Positions 44,622 through 55,911 of a DNA stretch of 64,000 bases are shown one piece after another. Each line of letters starts with the position of its first letter. Positions within the stretch are counted from its first letter, which is position 1. The DNA is taken from contig NMRB01000916.1 in NCBI GenBank assembly GCA_002633025.1, forward strand, positions 35,729 to 99,728, in the 5' to 3' direction. The translations under genes were made by a program, and so were the position numbers. Under the pieces are notes generated by a model, which saw only the letters and a program-made list of their open reading frames with translations, was not told where the DNA came from and did not search any database. This stretch comes from Notospermus geniculatus (taxonomy: Eukaryota; Nemertea; Pilidiophora; Heteronemertea; Lineidae).

Positions 44622-45202
44622 CCTATTATAACCAAATAGACGTGGGTGGTCTTTACGAGCTTTTCCTCGCGTTTGTGTGGGTGATTTCTTTTCCTCTGAA
44701 CCACAACTTTATGGTGAGCTGTACTTTTTACAAGGATGAAGACCCCCGGATTCGTGTACAACAAACCGAACACAAAAAATTCACGACGATTTTCTTTCCA
44801 ATGGCGGTAGCTTTGCGATCGAGGGTGAGAATTTAGCGCCGGATAAAAATCATCGCCTCCCCATCAAAAATGCAAAGACCGGCACGTTGTCTCCACTTCC
44901 TTGTCGTTTTATTCTGATTTACCATTCTCCAATCGACCTTTTTGTCTTCTACAGGAAATTAAGCAAGCATTACTCCTGGCTGGAGGTTTCCTCGCATGGC
45001 CCATTAGGTTTTTCAATCTCGAGCACGCTATATTATATGTCAGCGTATATCATCGTCTTAGCGGGTATCGAGAATTGGACGTTTCTGTGTTACATGGTAA
45101 TGATTGTTTCAGGGCTGGTTAGGGTTGAAAACAAAATGGTTGCCGTTATGCAGGAGCTGAACTTTGTCTTGGGGGTTTTTAATGGCAGTTCTACCAAAAT
45201 TC
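44622..45202. other. Intergenic, no gene seen
   Basis: Overlapping short frames of 70-107 codons without recognisable features. Confidence 0.35.
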
Positions 45203-45398
45203 ATGGTTAGGGCTGTGGACTCGTGATCGGAAGGTCGCGGGTTCGATCCCCAGCCGTGCCACTCTGTAACTTTCAACTGGCCTGAAATGTCCATCGTGTG
45301 CGCTATATTGTGGCTGCCCTTTGGTTTCTACAGAAAGGTTTCTGAATCATAGGCTGGGGTAATAATCTGTGAAGCGCTTAGAAAGCGTTATACAGTAC
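45203..45398 (+). mobile_element. tRNA-derived SINE, second family, 3' truncated
   Basis: B box GCGGGTTCGATCCCC at 45237-45251, preceded by GGACTCGTGATCGG. The body, CAACTGGCCTGAAATGTCCA to GAAGCGCTTAGAAAGCG, is repeated almost identically at 46376-46507. Another, older member is at 47711-47893. Confidence 0.7.
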
Positions 45399-45444
45399 GT
45401 GGCACAATTGACCTCCCTTCCGCGGCGCGCACCACCCGCGTACC
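45399..45444. repeat. MITE end fragment
   Basis: TTGACCTCCCTTCCGCGGCG matches the complement of the right end of the 42529-42710 MITE. Confidence 0.5.
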
Positions 45445-46374
45445 ACAAATTACAAATTACAAATTAGTTTATTGTTCCGTAAAGAAATGTTACATATTCT
45501 TTTTAGGATGGAAAATACAATAAACATTGTTCTGACAGATACAAAAAAAATGGGAAGAAGGAACCCGTGATCAAAAATAATTCTTTCTACCTATGTATGT
45601 ACGGGATGTCTTCAAGATTAACCTTTTTTTGGCATATAAGCGAAACAAAATTTCGCAACTTTTCTTATCACTGTTTTTTCAGCATTCATAAGATATATAA
45701 ATAAATCTTCGTCTTTTAATTTGCTAATGTTTGGATATTCTGAAATTAATTGTGATTTTAACTCTTCTCGTTCTTTGTTTAATTCCTGACATCTCAAAAG
45801 AAAGTGAATTTCATCCCCTATAATATTAATATTATTTTTTAGACAAGCTTCACAGAATCTGTGTTCCCTAGGAGTTTTTGGTCTTTTGTATCTTCCCATT
45901 TCTATTTGTAACCTATGGTTACTTATTCGGAACTTGGATAATGATTGTCTATGTTTGAAATTATTTATCTGACTTAGATATGGTTCATACTCAAAAAACT
46001 GTTTAAATTTTGCATAAGTTCCAAATTTACCTGAATCGCTTTCTGTATATTGAAGTATAAAAGTCTCTTTCCAATATTTGATATATTTCTGTTTTAGATC
46101 TTCTTTAATTTCCTTGATTGTTTGTTTCTTTGGATCAATCCCTCCTTTTTTACATATTTTCTCATAGAAAGCAAACCATGAATGATATCCATCAGAGTTT
46201 AATTTCTTAGCTTCTTCCACTGCACTTTTTAAAATTGAATTTTCTGTACTGTCTAAATGTTTCTCAAAGTTCGCACATTGTGCAACAATATTTATCGTAA
46301 GTGGAAATCGTCCAAGTTCAGATTTGGTTGCCAAATTTCCTGCCTTTTTGTTCACCCCCAAAAGATACTTGCAA
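45445..46374 (-). mobile_element. 5'-truncated LINE fragment
   Basis: On the minus strand, the coding end of a non-LTR retrotransposon, a 150-base 3' UTR, and a terminal (AATTTGT)n tail, seen on the plus strand as ACAAATT repeats at 45446-45466. It lies between two copies of one SINE body; the 5' side ends at a single N (46375). Confidence 0.75.
45618..46361 (-). pseudogene. LINE reverse-transcriptase protein, C-terminal 247 residues
   Basis: The frame is intact but lacks the reverse-transcriptase core. The opening GVNKKAGNLATKSELGRFPL is the typical region just after the polymerase in one LINE group of fish and marine invertebrates. LSKFRISNHRLQIEMGRY and a C-x2-C-x12-H-x4-C knuckle (C170, C173, H186, C191) follow. 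The knuckle is thought to bind nucleic acid. It differs clearly from the LINE at 9217-13425, so two LINE lineages are present. The open frame shows recent insertion. Confidence 0.8.
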
Positions 46375-46375
46375 N

Positions 46376-46560
46376 TCTGTAACTTTCAACTGGCCTGAAA
46401 TGTCCATCGTGTGCGCTATATTGTGGCTGCCCTTTGGTTTCTACAGAAAGGTTTCTGAATCAGAGGCTGGGGTAATAATCTGTGAAGCGCTTAGAAAGCG
46501 TTATACGCTATGAAGCGCTATATAAGAACTCACCGTTATTATTATTATTACCATTATTAA
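46376..46560 (+). mobile_element. SINE 3' half, duplicate of 45265-45395
   Basis: About 131 bases identical to the first SINE except one A/G difference. It continues into the complete 3' end GCGCTATATAAGAACTCACC and (ATT)n, which the first copy lacks. Confidence 0.75.
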
Positions 46561-47001
46561 AAATGTGCAGAGCTTTTTACTGTATCTGTAAGAAAACGAA
46601 TTGCCCGTGGGACCGCCTTCGAATTAAAGACTAACTGTTTCTTGTTATTGCAGCCTGATGATATGTTCAGTCTTCTGACGTAATTAATTATCACGTATTG
46701 AACCTAAGGCGAATGAAAAGAACATTGTCGTCTACTCATCGTATTTATTCCTGGCTGCTGAACAAGAAAAAGATGTCATTTTCTAATAGTGCTTGTATTC
46801 CCCAAAGCTCGAGAGCTCATTACTCGCCCACGCTTAGACTCCTGAATTGACATCACCTCACCATACTTAATACCAGCGAGGCGTATTTTGTTAACCCCGC
46901 CATAACAGTCTAATCCTTGAATTACTTGGCGATATTTTCACAGTTCCACATGATTTCAACGCATTTTGCGAATGGCATTGAATGAGCAATGGACGAAAAT
47001 A
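46561..47001. other. Intergenic, no gene seen
   Basis: No feature recognised. Confidence 0.4.
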
Positions 47002-47564
47002 ATGGGTCCTACATGTATTAATAAAGACTAGTAAATGCTTTTACTTGCATTTTGCAATACAAATGCACGAGGCAATGCTGTACAAATCTTAAGTAAGAGC
47101 ATTTGCTAGTCTTTAATCATGTGATCCAATGAATCGTTTTTTTGGCCAATGAACGTCATCTTCTGTCGGGGCGGCATTTGCAGTATCCATGCACGTCATG
47201 TTGTACACCGTTCAGTTTGTTTATTTGACCTTGTGAAAGACAAGAGATTCTCTAGCGAACAAATAAAAGCACCACTACTAGCCGAAGAATGTTTTACAGG
47301 ACTGGGATGGGGAGGGGACACAAAAAATGGGTCATATGAATAAAGATTAGCAAATTCTTTTACCTGAATTTTGCAATACAAATTTATGCAATGTTGTACA
47401 AATCTGAAGTAAAAGCATTTGCTTGTCTTTATTCATATGACCCAATGGCTGGTATTCATAAAAGTTACCAAATGCTCTTACTTAAGATTTGAACAGTACT
47501 GTCCAGTGTAAATGTACTGCAAAACTTGAAGTAAAAGCATTTGCTACCTTTTATGAATATCAGC
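47002..47564. mobile_element. Cluster of three related hairpin MITEs
   Basis: Copies at 47002-47131, 47327-47446 and 47448-47564 share the stem ATGAATAAAGAYTAGCAAAT / AAGTAAAAGCATTTGCT, with termini GGGTCATATG (second) and GGTATTCATAAAAG (third). Each is a 115-130-base palindrome. The second and third abut. Confidence 0.75.
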
Positions 47565-47710
47565 AAAAATAGATATTTTTGATATCAGCCAATATTCCTC
47601 TATGCTCCCACTATTGCATTTCTATGCTCCAGTAATGCTCCCACTCTCCTCTTTCAATGCTCTGTGTTTCCACTGATTCCTTTCAATGCTCCATTTTCTT
47701 TGAAAGGAAG
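47565..47710. other. Short repeats of CAATGCTCC
   Basis: ATGCTCCCACT / CAATGCTCC words repeat between 47598 and 47690, a small degenerate tandem. Confidence 0.5.
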
Positions 47711-47893
47711 GGAGGAGCTCAGAAAGTGTCGGACTCGTGATCGCGAGGCCGCAGGTTCAATAGGCAGCCAATCTGGCCGGAAAGGATCAAGTGAGCTCTG
47801 AATGAGCCGCTCCTTGAGTTCCCAAGAAAGATTTCTTCAGGAGTGATTGGCGTAACAATATATGAAGCACTTGGAAACGGTAATGCTATATTG
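47711..47893 (+). mobile_element. tRNA-derived SINE, degraded
   Basis: GGACTCGTGATCGCGAGGCC then the decayed B box GCAGGTTCAA, as in the SINE at 45203. The tail TATGAAGCACTTGGAAACGG corresponds to GTGAAGCGCTTAGAAAGCG there. Confidence 0.6.
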
Positions 47894-48229
47894 CCAGATG
47901 GCCACCTGTCTTCTCTCGTCATTATGTCTTCGTTATAAGTGGATTCCTTTTACTGCCCCTGACAAATCTCCTCAGGGAAAATAGGCCGATGTCAGGTGAA
48001 TGGTATCTTTGATATCCGACGGCCGTCTGTGTTCTGCCGGCAGACGACCGCTGGAGATTAGCCTATGATCAGTACTGAGATGTCTCAATTGTCTCAATGA
48101 TTGTCTGGTCACATCTGACCGAAATCATTTCATCAATTGTACGAGGTAATCCCGCGTTCCTCACGCCAGATGTCTGACAGAAGACGAGATCACAGCCGAG
48201 GGATTACCCGTTGTCGCGCCTGGATCGTC
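47894..48229. other. Intergenic, no gene seen
   Basis: No feature recognised. Confidence 0.4.
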
Positions 48230-48606
48230 TGCGATTAATGAGGAACCGGACGAACTAACGTCACGACGTGGCGCTGCGATCTAGATCGATGTGACCGAAG
48301 TTTCTTTTTTCAACTTGATTTCCAGTCATTTCCATTAACTTCTGGCATGAAATCAACCCTATTTTTTCGGTCGCATGACATTAAAATTTACACCATCTTG
48401 TCGCGGATGAAAATTTCTGCAATTTCTTTGCTTTTTTCCTTAAAATAAAGAGGTAGGATGGCGATAACGGCAACGTCATTATCTCATTTTTTCCTGTAGA
48501 AAAATGTACAGCAGATATTTTCATGACGCAACGTCAGCACATTAAAACGACGTCAATGACGTCGGTTCGGTCACATCGATCGCTGCGCCGACCTGTCGGG
48601 ATAAAC
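48230..48606. repeat. Dispersed element, relative of 15124-15830
   Basis: Shares TTTCTGGCATGAAA-type, ATGACGCAACGTCA and TCGCTGCGCCGACCTGTCGGG blocks with 15490-15810. GCGCTGCGATC...ATGTGACCGAA at its left pairs with TTCGGTCACATCGATCGCTGCGC at its right, giving inverted ends. Confidence 0.65.
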
Positions 48607-51084
48607 GGCGGGCGGGTTCCTCATTGGTACATCCATGATGCTCTCTAAAGCATCGTGGCTCTCGTCCATCTGTTGCTGCAACCCATCCTGACTGACGCTG
48701 ACTCCAAATGGTAACCTCTCGAAGCAAAATTACCAAACGGTACGAGAAAGTGTGTGATGTGAAGGCCCAAAACAGTGAACTCAACAAGACACCAAGGACC
48801 AATTCATACTAACTTCCACGCAGGGCCAACTCACCCACACCAAAACTGTCCTCTTTAAAGAAGGGCCAACTACCAATTTATAGAGTGGTCACATCAGTCC
48901 CTTTCGGTGCCGCGCAGGTGTACAAGAGATACATGCGTTATGTTAGATACATCTGACTTATCTCTTGCAAGATTCTTTTCAGTGGAAATGTCACAGGGTG
49001 AAGCAAACCAAACCTTTAGGAAGAAAAATAAGAGGATTAGCTTGTGCACTTGACTGTGTTCGTCTTGAAAGCAAGCTTGGCTATAGTTAGAGGAAATCTA
49101 TCATGGCTTCTGAGATTCCAAGCTGAGATTATCTTCTGAATCAATTCGATAGGCCAAGGTAGTTGATAGTCACTACGTTTTACTTGGTAAAAAGGACGAC
49201 TTGTTCTTGTTCTTTCTATCTTTTCTTTCGTCTTCTGCGTCGAGGTTGGCCAAAAGGAGCCACCTGCCAGTGGAAATCGTAAAATTGGAATTACTGGCAG
49301 GTTTTTCTAGTAACACAGCTTCCTCTTAAAGGTCGGCTCTCACGGGCTGAATCTTTTTCGGATGAGAGTGGGGTGAGATTGAAATGTCGGCTGGTTCTTG
49401 ACCTTCGTTCTCGCACTGTGGCCAAGGACGGTTTCTACTACTGCGGGTCGTGGTAACTTGGCTGCCTCCGGCCAAATCTGTCTTCGTTTGGGAGTCAAGT
49501 GGGATTGCATGTGGGCTGGTTCCTGGTCTTCGTTCTTGCTCTTGCAAAGGACTCTCCCCACCACGGGACGTCCACTTTCTTCACGTGGACTCGGAGACCA
49601 CAGTGCCCAGGTCTTAGACGATTACACTGTCCTCCGCTCTCCCAACTTCAAAATCCTCCTATATTCGACTTTTTTCTTCAAATTTCATGCATCAGATGTC
49701 TTCGGAAAGGTGACGTCAACCAAATCCGTTAGTCGCATTGATATTCTATACCACATCCACCACTTCCTATCCTGGTACACTATTTGTTATTCTGTCCGCA
49801 ATGTAAGACGAGCCGCTGGCCGTCAATATTGGACACTCGAGTTAGACCTAATACCATGACAACGGGGTGCTCTTTACATTAGAATTCAAGTCTGAATTCC
49901 CAAATAAGCCATGGCAGAGTGTATCGACAAACGGTCGACGGCCGGTGTTATATCGACGTCTCATCATCATGAGATGTATAGTTGTTATTCCTGACGAATA
50001 CCTAATGAGACAGTACACTTGAGTCAAGTATGGTACACACATTGAGGGTGAGAGGTATTCCATTGCTGTCTCTTGGTTCATTCGTATTGGTAAAGCTTCA
50101 TGTAGACGCTGTGGCGAATAATGCACACCATATTTTGTGCAACGGTACTCGTCCTGATGCACTGCCCCATCTACATTCAGTGAAGAACTGGTCGTTGCCT
50201 ACAGTTCTAAAGGTCTGTTGACAAGTTTGAAATGATGACAAACTGCTACTTCGGCCGCCAGTGGGCGGATTAGGTCAGTTTCTCATCGCGATCGTGCTGC
50301 ACCGGCCCAAGACTACATGTAATAGTATGGCATGTATGGAACCAACTTCCACGTCAAGTTATGGCAAGTGGCAGCATCTCCATCGTCAGGCTCCTGGAGT
50401 AGCCTCAAAACCTGCTCTTTCGGCGCTACACTTAGCACTTATAACACTTTCGTTTTTCATACATAACACAAATGAAGGCATGAGATCAAAAGGACTGCTG
50501 ACATGACGATGTTCATTTGGGAACGAAGGGATTATGGCTTAGTCATAAAGGCGCGGCCACGAAAGCAAATGCTTTGTCATTCCTCGCTGCACTTGCTTCC
50601 TAACAAAGCATTTTCATAGATTTGACCAGTTCATACTTCTCGTGGCCAAGTATGCAGAACGGAAAATGCTTTGTTATTTCACGCCACGTTGGTTCCAAAC
50701 AAAGCATTTTCCGCTTCGTATACATGTAGGCCTACTAGTCGACGAGAAAGTATGAAATGCGGTCGAGCTCTATACATGTACATGTATATGAGGCGTGCGT
50801 GCGTCCCTCCCTGTTCCCCGTAGCACTGGTTAACCTGGGGTAGGCGTACACTCTTTCTCAACGTTCAGGTATCTCGTATTACCAATCACATTCACCAACA
50901 TAGCAAAGACAAAGGTAATACCAGTTCCAAATTGCTTCCCCTAATGACTTGTTCATCATGAGACCAATATTAGAAACGGACCGGTAATCACCAAGACTAG
51001 TCGGTCTGAAGATACTGTTACGTGTCATCAGGGATGGCGAGCTTCTCGTGTAAATTCAATTTACACGAATCTGACGGTTAGGAG
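48607..51084. other. Intergenic; no confident gene
   Basis: A 153-codon plus-strand frame (49398-49859) and a 104-codon minus-strand frame (49848-50162) have no recognisable domain and were not called. 50560-50720 contains AAATGCTTTGT / ACAAAGCATTTT words in both orientations, probably an inverted-repeat element. Confidence 0.35.
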
Positions 51085-51214
51085 GAGAGAGCCACCTTGT
51101 TCCTCTTGATACAGAAGGTTGTGAGGTTGTGCTGGGGATTCCATGTTAAAGTATTAGGAATTGAAGAGGAGAATCATCTTTGTCGCCTCTTCGCTACGAT
51201 TCGGTTCTTGACCT
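51085..51214. repeat. 130-bp dispersed repeat, copy 1
   Basis: Nearly identical to 54903-55033 (CCACCTTGTTCCTC through CGGTTCTTGACCTGG); two substitutions seen. A MITE follows copy 1 immediately; a different repeat follows copy 2. Confidence 0.8.
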
Positions 51215-51571
51215 GGGGCCGTATGCATAAAACATCTTAAAGATAATATATCACGGATATTTTCGCGGGCCACGAAATTCATTGTTTATTTACATTTTGT
51301 TTGTTTATGTCAAGACTTTCTTTGTCTTGTGAGAAATTTGTTGGTGGCATGCCCCTCTAGAAATTCTGTTGATTCCAAAAGTATTCATTTTGGTGGATTG
51401 GCATGTCCCAAAAGTCCACAATAACATAATGTAAACATCCATGTTTACAAACATTGAATGTAAACAATGAAGTCGTGATACATTATCTTTAAGTGTAAAA
51501 TTTCCCTTAAACTATTGTTCCAAACAAAAGATAAGGAAAATTTTAATAAGATATTTTATGCATATGGCCCC
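51215..51571. mobile_element. MITE with GGGGCCGTATGCATAAAA ends
   Basis: GGGGCCGTATGCATAAAACATC pairs with GATATTTTATGCATATGGCCCC. The interior has GATAATATATCACG / CGTGATACATTATC and TGTTTACAT words in both orientations. The termini resemble the 7898-8303 element. Confidence 0.75.
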
Positions 51572-51920
51572 TGGTCACATCAGTGGGTCCTTAATAAGGT
51601 AGATGCATACTTCAAAGCGCAAAACGGAGAAGTATGAATCTAGCTTTAGATAGTATCATTCAAGTCGCCGCTAATTCTGTTTACGTAATGGTCTGGCGTG
51701 ATCGTTGGAAAAGGCTACGAGAAAAGGTTAGAGAACTTCTGTCCACAACGTGGCACGCGATACTGTGACTGATTGAACAAGAAAGAGAGGCAGTACGTTT
51801 GTGCTACGTCTTGCTTCGTGATCTGCCATATCTTTCGTTGTCATGTTTCAGGATCTATGGGCGAACGAAATCGAGGCAGACAGACAGGAAACCCATTTGT
51901 TTTTGTCGCCTCTTTAAAGC
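51572..51920. other. Intergenic, no gene seen
   Basis: No feature recognised. Confidence 0.4.
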
Positions 51921-52314
51921 CCAGGGCCCATATTCATAAAACTACTTAAGTCTGAGTGTGACACTTATCTATTGTTCAACACAAGATAAGTATCACACTT
52001 AGACTTAAGTAGGTTTATGAATATGGCCCCTGGGGCCTGTTTCATAAAGTGACTTTAAGCTAATGATACCTTTAAACAAATGGAAAATGCATTGAAGTTA
52101 ATGGTACCATTAGCTCAAAGTCATTTTATGAAACAGGCCCCAGGTCACACTGTGGCGACTTAGGCGGGCGAATCCCCGCGAACTAGAATGAAATGGTCCA
52201 TGGACCATGTGCTCACCCTTTTGGACATAATGAGATAGAGAGGTATGTTCATGGTCCATGGACCATTTCATTCTAGTTCGCGGGGATTCGCCCGCCTAAG
52301 TCGCCACAGTGTGA
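51921..52314. mobile_element. Three abutting hairpin MITEs
   Basis: 51921-52033 (CCAGGGCCCATATTCATAAA ends), 52029-52144 (CCTGGGGCCTGTTTCATAAA ends) and 52144-52314 (GTCACACTGTGGCGAC ends, ~70-base arms around GGTCCATGGACC). The elements overlap by only a few shared terminal bases. None has coding capacity. Confidence 0.85.
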
Positions 52315-53610
52315 CACGGGCTTTACCTGCCTCGCGATCGGATCTCTGTCCGGAGTCGAATGTTGATCAGGAAAACGCAGTCGTGGTTGCATTCGTCAAA
52401 TTTGAGGATGTTGCATGAACAGAATGCCATTGCCCTAAAACGTCCATCAAAGCAGCGTTCCTGGACAAAAATCAGCATCTCATAAATTGCTCGCTTTGGA
52501 AAGCAGTGTAATTAGTTATCAGAGAGTAGTTGTGCCAAATGCCTGGTTTTGAAAGACGAATAACTGTTGTAGAATGCATCAGTTCTGTGTGGAAGATCGA
52601 GAGCTGTTGGCTATTTTCTTAAACTCGATTCCATTATCCCAGCACGCAATCATTCTCTTATCGAAGCTCCACAGAATTCAGTCTCGAGAAAGGTTTTAGT
52701 GATTGCTTTCTTAGGTTCGGATTCTGGTATTCAACAGCTGTCGATAAAAGAAAGGAGGAAGATGAGATCTCATTCTGAGATTCTGTTCATATAGAATTAA
52801 CTGGGTTAATGGCAAATGCTTTTAAGTCCGTGTACACTGCCAACATTTTCCCGACGTTCAGAGTAACAACACCTTTTGGACAAATGATGTCCAGGGTTTA
52901 CAGGGCGAAAAAGTTTTCCAACCTGTTGTTCAAAATGTTGCTATAATTTGTTGGCCAGTGCATACAGGGTCAAAAGAATTAAACTGCATGTATGTTGTTG
53001 GAAAAGTGTTGCCAGTGAACACGCATCTTTAGAGTAGAGGAGATATCAGTTGTTTCTTACACCAACCCAAGGAACACTTTTTAGTGATACTGGCGGTTTT
53101 ATTAGGACCGGGTTTCGGTGTGCTGCCCTCTGTTGAGCTAGGATTCCCATTGAGTTGCCTTGCCTTGCGCTACTGCTACCAGCCGCCATTTAAAGAATGG
53201 TCGTATCTGGTGGGCGAAGCCACTTCGAATCGTCGAAAACTTTAGCAATCAGATGAGATCAGATAAGAATTGATGATCCGTCAGTTAACTAGTCAGATTG
53301 TCTCGGTAAATAATCGGGAAACTGCCTTGAATCATCAGTTCAGCTCTTAATTCATGATCGATGGCGGGGGAATATTCTATTGATTTACTCCGTTCCGCTT
53401 AATTTCGCAGATTAAGACATTGTTATTGCAATTTATCCTCCGAATCAAAATTTTCATCATCGGTTAAGATGGTAATAGTTGGTCAACACACAGCAGAGGT
53501 TTAACCACTAGTTGCATGAGATGTGTTGTCACTGGACGCTATTCTGAATTACGGGAAGACATGAAAAGGTGAATAATTCTCGTACGGTATCAACGCAGGT
53601 GTTGAATATC
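52315..53610. other. Intergenic, no gene seen
   Basis: No protein or clear element recognised. Confidence 0.4.
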
Positions 53611-53982
53611 TTAAAGCTGACCTATCCGCACAAAAAGCCCCCATGCGACGAGCAAGAGAATTACAAACGCCCTGCAGACACCTCAAACGAAGGCTCAGAA
53701 CATGATATACCCCACAACGCCAGGAGGGCGCCACCTTATTTGTCTTCAGGCAACAGAGCTGTCAACATCTCCGCATACCTCTCACACTACTCAAAGAAAA
53801 TTGTTCAGCAGGAGCTCACCAGAGGATGTTGACACCTCTAAAGCTCGAAGGCAAATAAGGTGGCGCCCTCCTGGCGTCGTGGGGTATATCATGTTCTGAG
53901 CCTTCGTTTGAGGTGTCTGCAGGGCGTTTGTAATTCTCTTGCTCGTCGCATGGGGGCTTTTTGTGCGGATAGGTCAGCTTTA
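53611..53982. mobile_element. Long inverted repeat, 131-bp arms about 99 percent identical
   Basis: 53611-53742 and 53852-53982 are reverse complements with about one mismatch (CCCCACAACG versus CCCCACGACG). The loop is 109 bases and has GTCAACATCTCC / GGATGTTGAC at its ends. Arm similarity shows a young or gene-converted element. No transposase. Confidence 0.85.
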
Positions 53983-54095
53983 AGCGGCGACAGACTAGCG
54001 CATCTGCGGCGAAGAGCAACGCGTTTTGCGTTGTCTTTTTTGCCCTAGTGCACCAACACAGTGCAAAAGTTTAGCCCCAAAACTTTTTGCCTAAT
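53977..54095. repeat. ~120-bp dispersed repeat, copy 1
   Basis: GCTTTAAGCGGCGACAGACT through CAGTGCAAAAGTTTAGCCCC is repeated at 55029-55160 with few differences. It contains the small hairpin AACGCGTTTTGCGTT. Confidence 0.8.
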
Positions 54096-54365
54096 CCAAC
54101 TGTGTTTTTGACAACTTTTCAACGAAAATGTCGGCCAAGATGGTCAAGAAATCATTAACTGGCTGATCACGTCGGACTCAATACGATCTCGCTGCTGATT
54201 GGTCAAAAAGAATTTGAAAAATTATAATTATATTTTCGGGTATTTTTCGACCAATCAGCAGCGAGATTGCTTGCGAGTGCACAGAGTCGTCCAGCTGATC
54301 ATGTTGACATGGTATTTTTGGCCGACATTTTCGTTGAAAAGTTGTCAAAAACACAGTTGGATTAG
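54091..54365. mobile_element. Inverted-repeat element, ~50-bp ends
   Basis: CTAATCCAACTGTGTTTTTG pairs with CAAAAACACAGTTGGATTAG, continuing through CAACGAAAATGTCGGCCAA. An inner pair TCTCGCTGCTGATTGGTC / GACCAATCAGCAGCGAGA closes a second stem. Confidence 0.85.
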
Positions 54366-54902
54366 GATTAAATTCCCTCAAGTGGTGGTAAGTTAGTTTT
54401 GAATCTTTCTTCTGTTGAAATTGCTATGCGTTTCATCCCAATCGGCCGTGTGGTTGTGGAGATCTCTTCACTTTTGTGGATCGTCGGGGCCTGATTTCCA
54501 GGGCCGAATTCATTCGCACCGGGGAAAATCGGGAGGTTTTGGCACTTTCGAGTGCCCAAATCCATGTACGGTATCAAGATTTGAAATAAATTTCGGTTTA
54601 TTTTGAATCTATACATTCTCAGCTTCAAAACGGTACCTTGTTTGTGAAATTTGGTTGAGATTTGGCTTCTCGGCAGATCGTTGAAGTGAAAATGTCCGAA
54701 TGGGGTCTTGTGTGAAGTTGTATCCCTTGTTATTTTTCTACTAGGTATACGTCAGTATACCGGGGCATTACTCGGGGGTTTGTTATTGGACCTCTGTAAC
54801 ACGCCCACCACCCCTGCAATGCATGCCTCAAGTCCCTGTGAGGCTACAGTGAAATAATATTTACTTATTACCAATTCTAGCTAAACCTTCCTGATTTCAA
54901 TG
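54366..54902. other. Intergenic, no gene seen
   Basis: 54863-54902 is the inverse of 43531-43569. Otherwise nothing recognised. Confidence 0.4.
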
Positions 54903-55033
54903 CAGCCACCTTGTTCCTCTCGATACAGAAGGTTGTGAGGTTGTGCTGGGGATTCCATGTTAAAGTATTAGGAATTGTAGAGGAGAATCATCTTTGTCGC
55001 CTCTTCGCTACGATTCGGTTCTTGACCTGGGGT
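54903..55033. repeat. 130-bp dispersed repeat, copy 2
   Basis: See 51085-51214. Here it runs directly into the 55029-55160 repeat. Confidence 0.8.
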
Positions 55034-55160
55034 CAGCTTTAAGCGGCGACAGACTAGCGCTCCGCGGCGAAGAGCAACGCGTTTTGCGTTTTCTTTTTTG
55101 CCCTAGTGCACCAACACAGTGCAAAAGTTTAGCCCCAAAAGTTTTTGCCTTGACCCAATT
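55029..55160. repeat. ~120-bp dispersed repeat, copy 2
   Basis: Matches 53977-54095. It begins at GGTCAGCTTTAAGCGGCG, exactly the inner junction of the long inverted repeat in copy 1, so it may be a larger composite unit copied in part. Confidence 0.75.
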
Positions 55161-55911
55161 TGAACCTCATTACTGCAAATCCAAGTCGGGGGGTTAAATC
55201 GCCTACCTTTAATATCGCGTATGACAGAAATTGCTCATTTAAATCATTCAGTATTTATGTCTATAGTATTGCCCATGGGTGACATACGGTGACATTACTT
55301 ATGCATACCACTGTTTATCATACTTATCACAAGAGGCATCATTACTCTTCATGTCATCGTAATTCCAGCCGAAGGGACGCGTCAATTATGTCTCAGATAA
55401 AATGCTGTTGTAGTATTCATGCCTTTGGTTAGCCAACACGTTTACAATTTGTATTACATTCTTACATTGTATTACGTTCTTCATATTTGTCCTACCGGTA
55501 TGTAATATTCGAGAGTTTAAGAAATCGCTTCTTTAACGATAACAAAACGCTTTCGCTATTGATGACGTCATTGGCAATGTAACGTTACTGTATTAACAAG
55601 ATGATGCTAGCCTCCGGAGCGTCTCCGCCAGTCGTTTGCTTTTTGGAGGTAAAAATTCAACCGTGATGGAGGTAGTGAAGCAGGAATCGTCGTGAAATAC
55701 TGCGTTATGTTTGCTTGCTTTCTAAGAAAAAACAACAAAGAGCTTTGTTAACTACAGGTTATATTTTCCAAATAGAGTGGGTTTGCATTCGACTATTTCG
55801 TTTACTTTCTAGACTGATTCTTCCACTTTCTGTACTTTCGACAGCTTTGGTTCTCATCTTCAGTCGGTAACAGATCAATTAACTGGTGTAATATTACAAG
55901 TAGCAGTTACG
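55161..55911. other. Downstream region and 3' UTR of the first Ig-like gene
   Basis: 55650-55911 aligns with 59640-59896 and 63160-63422, the matching positions behind the other two copies (TACTGCGTT, TAAGAAAAAA, ACAGGTTATATTT). The duplicated unit therefore includes non-coding DNA. Nothing else recognised before 55650. Confidence 0.55.

Noticed and set aside
49398-50162. 153-codon plus frame and 104-codon minus frame
   Set aside because: No recognisable motif, overlapping opposite frames and simple composition; probably chance.
53569-54048. Mirror-image protein frames on both strands at the long inverted repeat
   Set aside because: They are the same inverted-repeat arm read in both directions, not genes.
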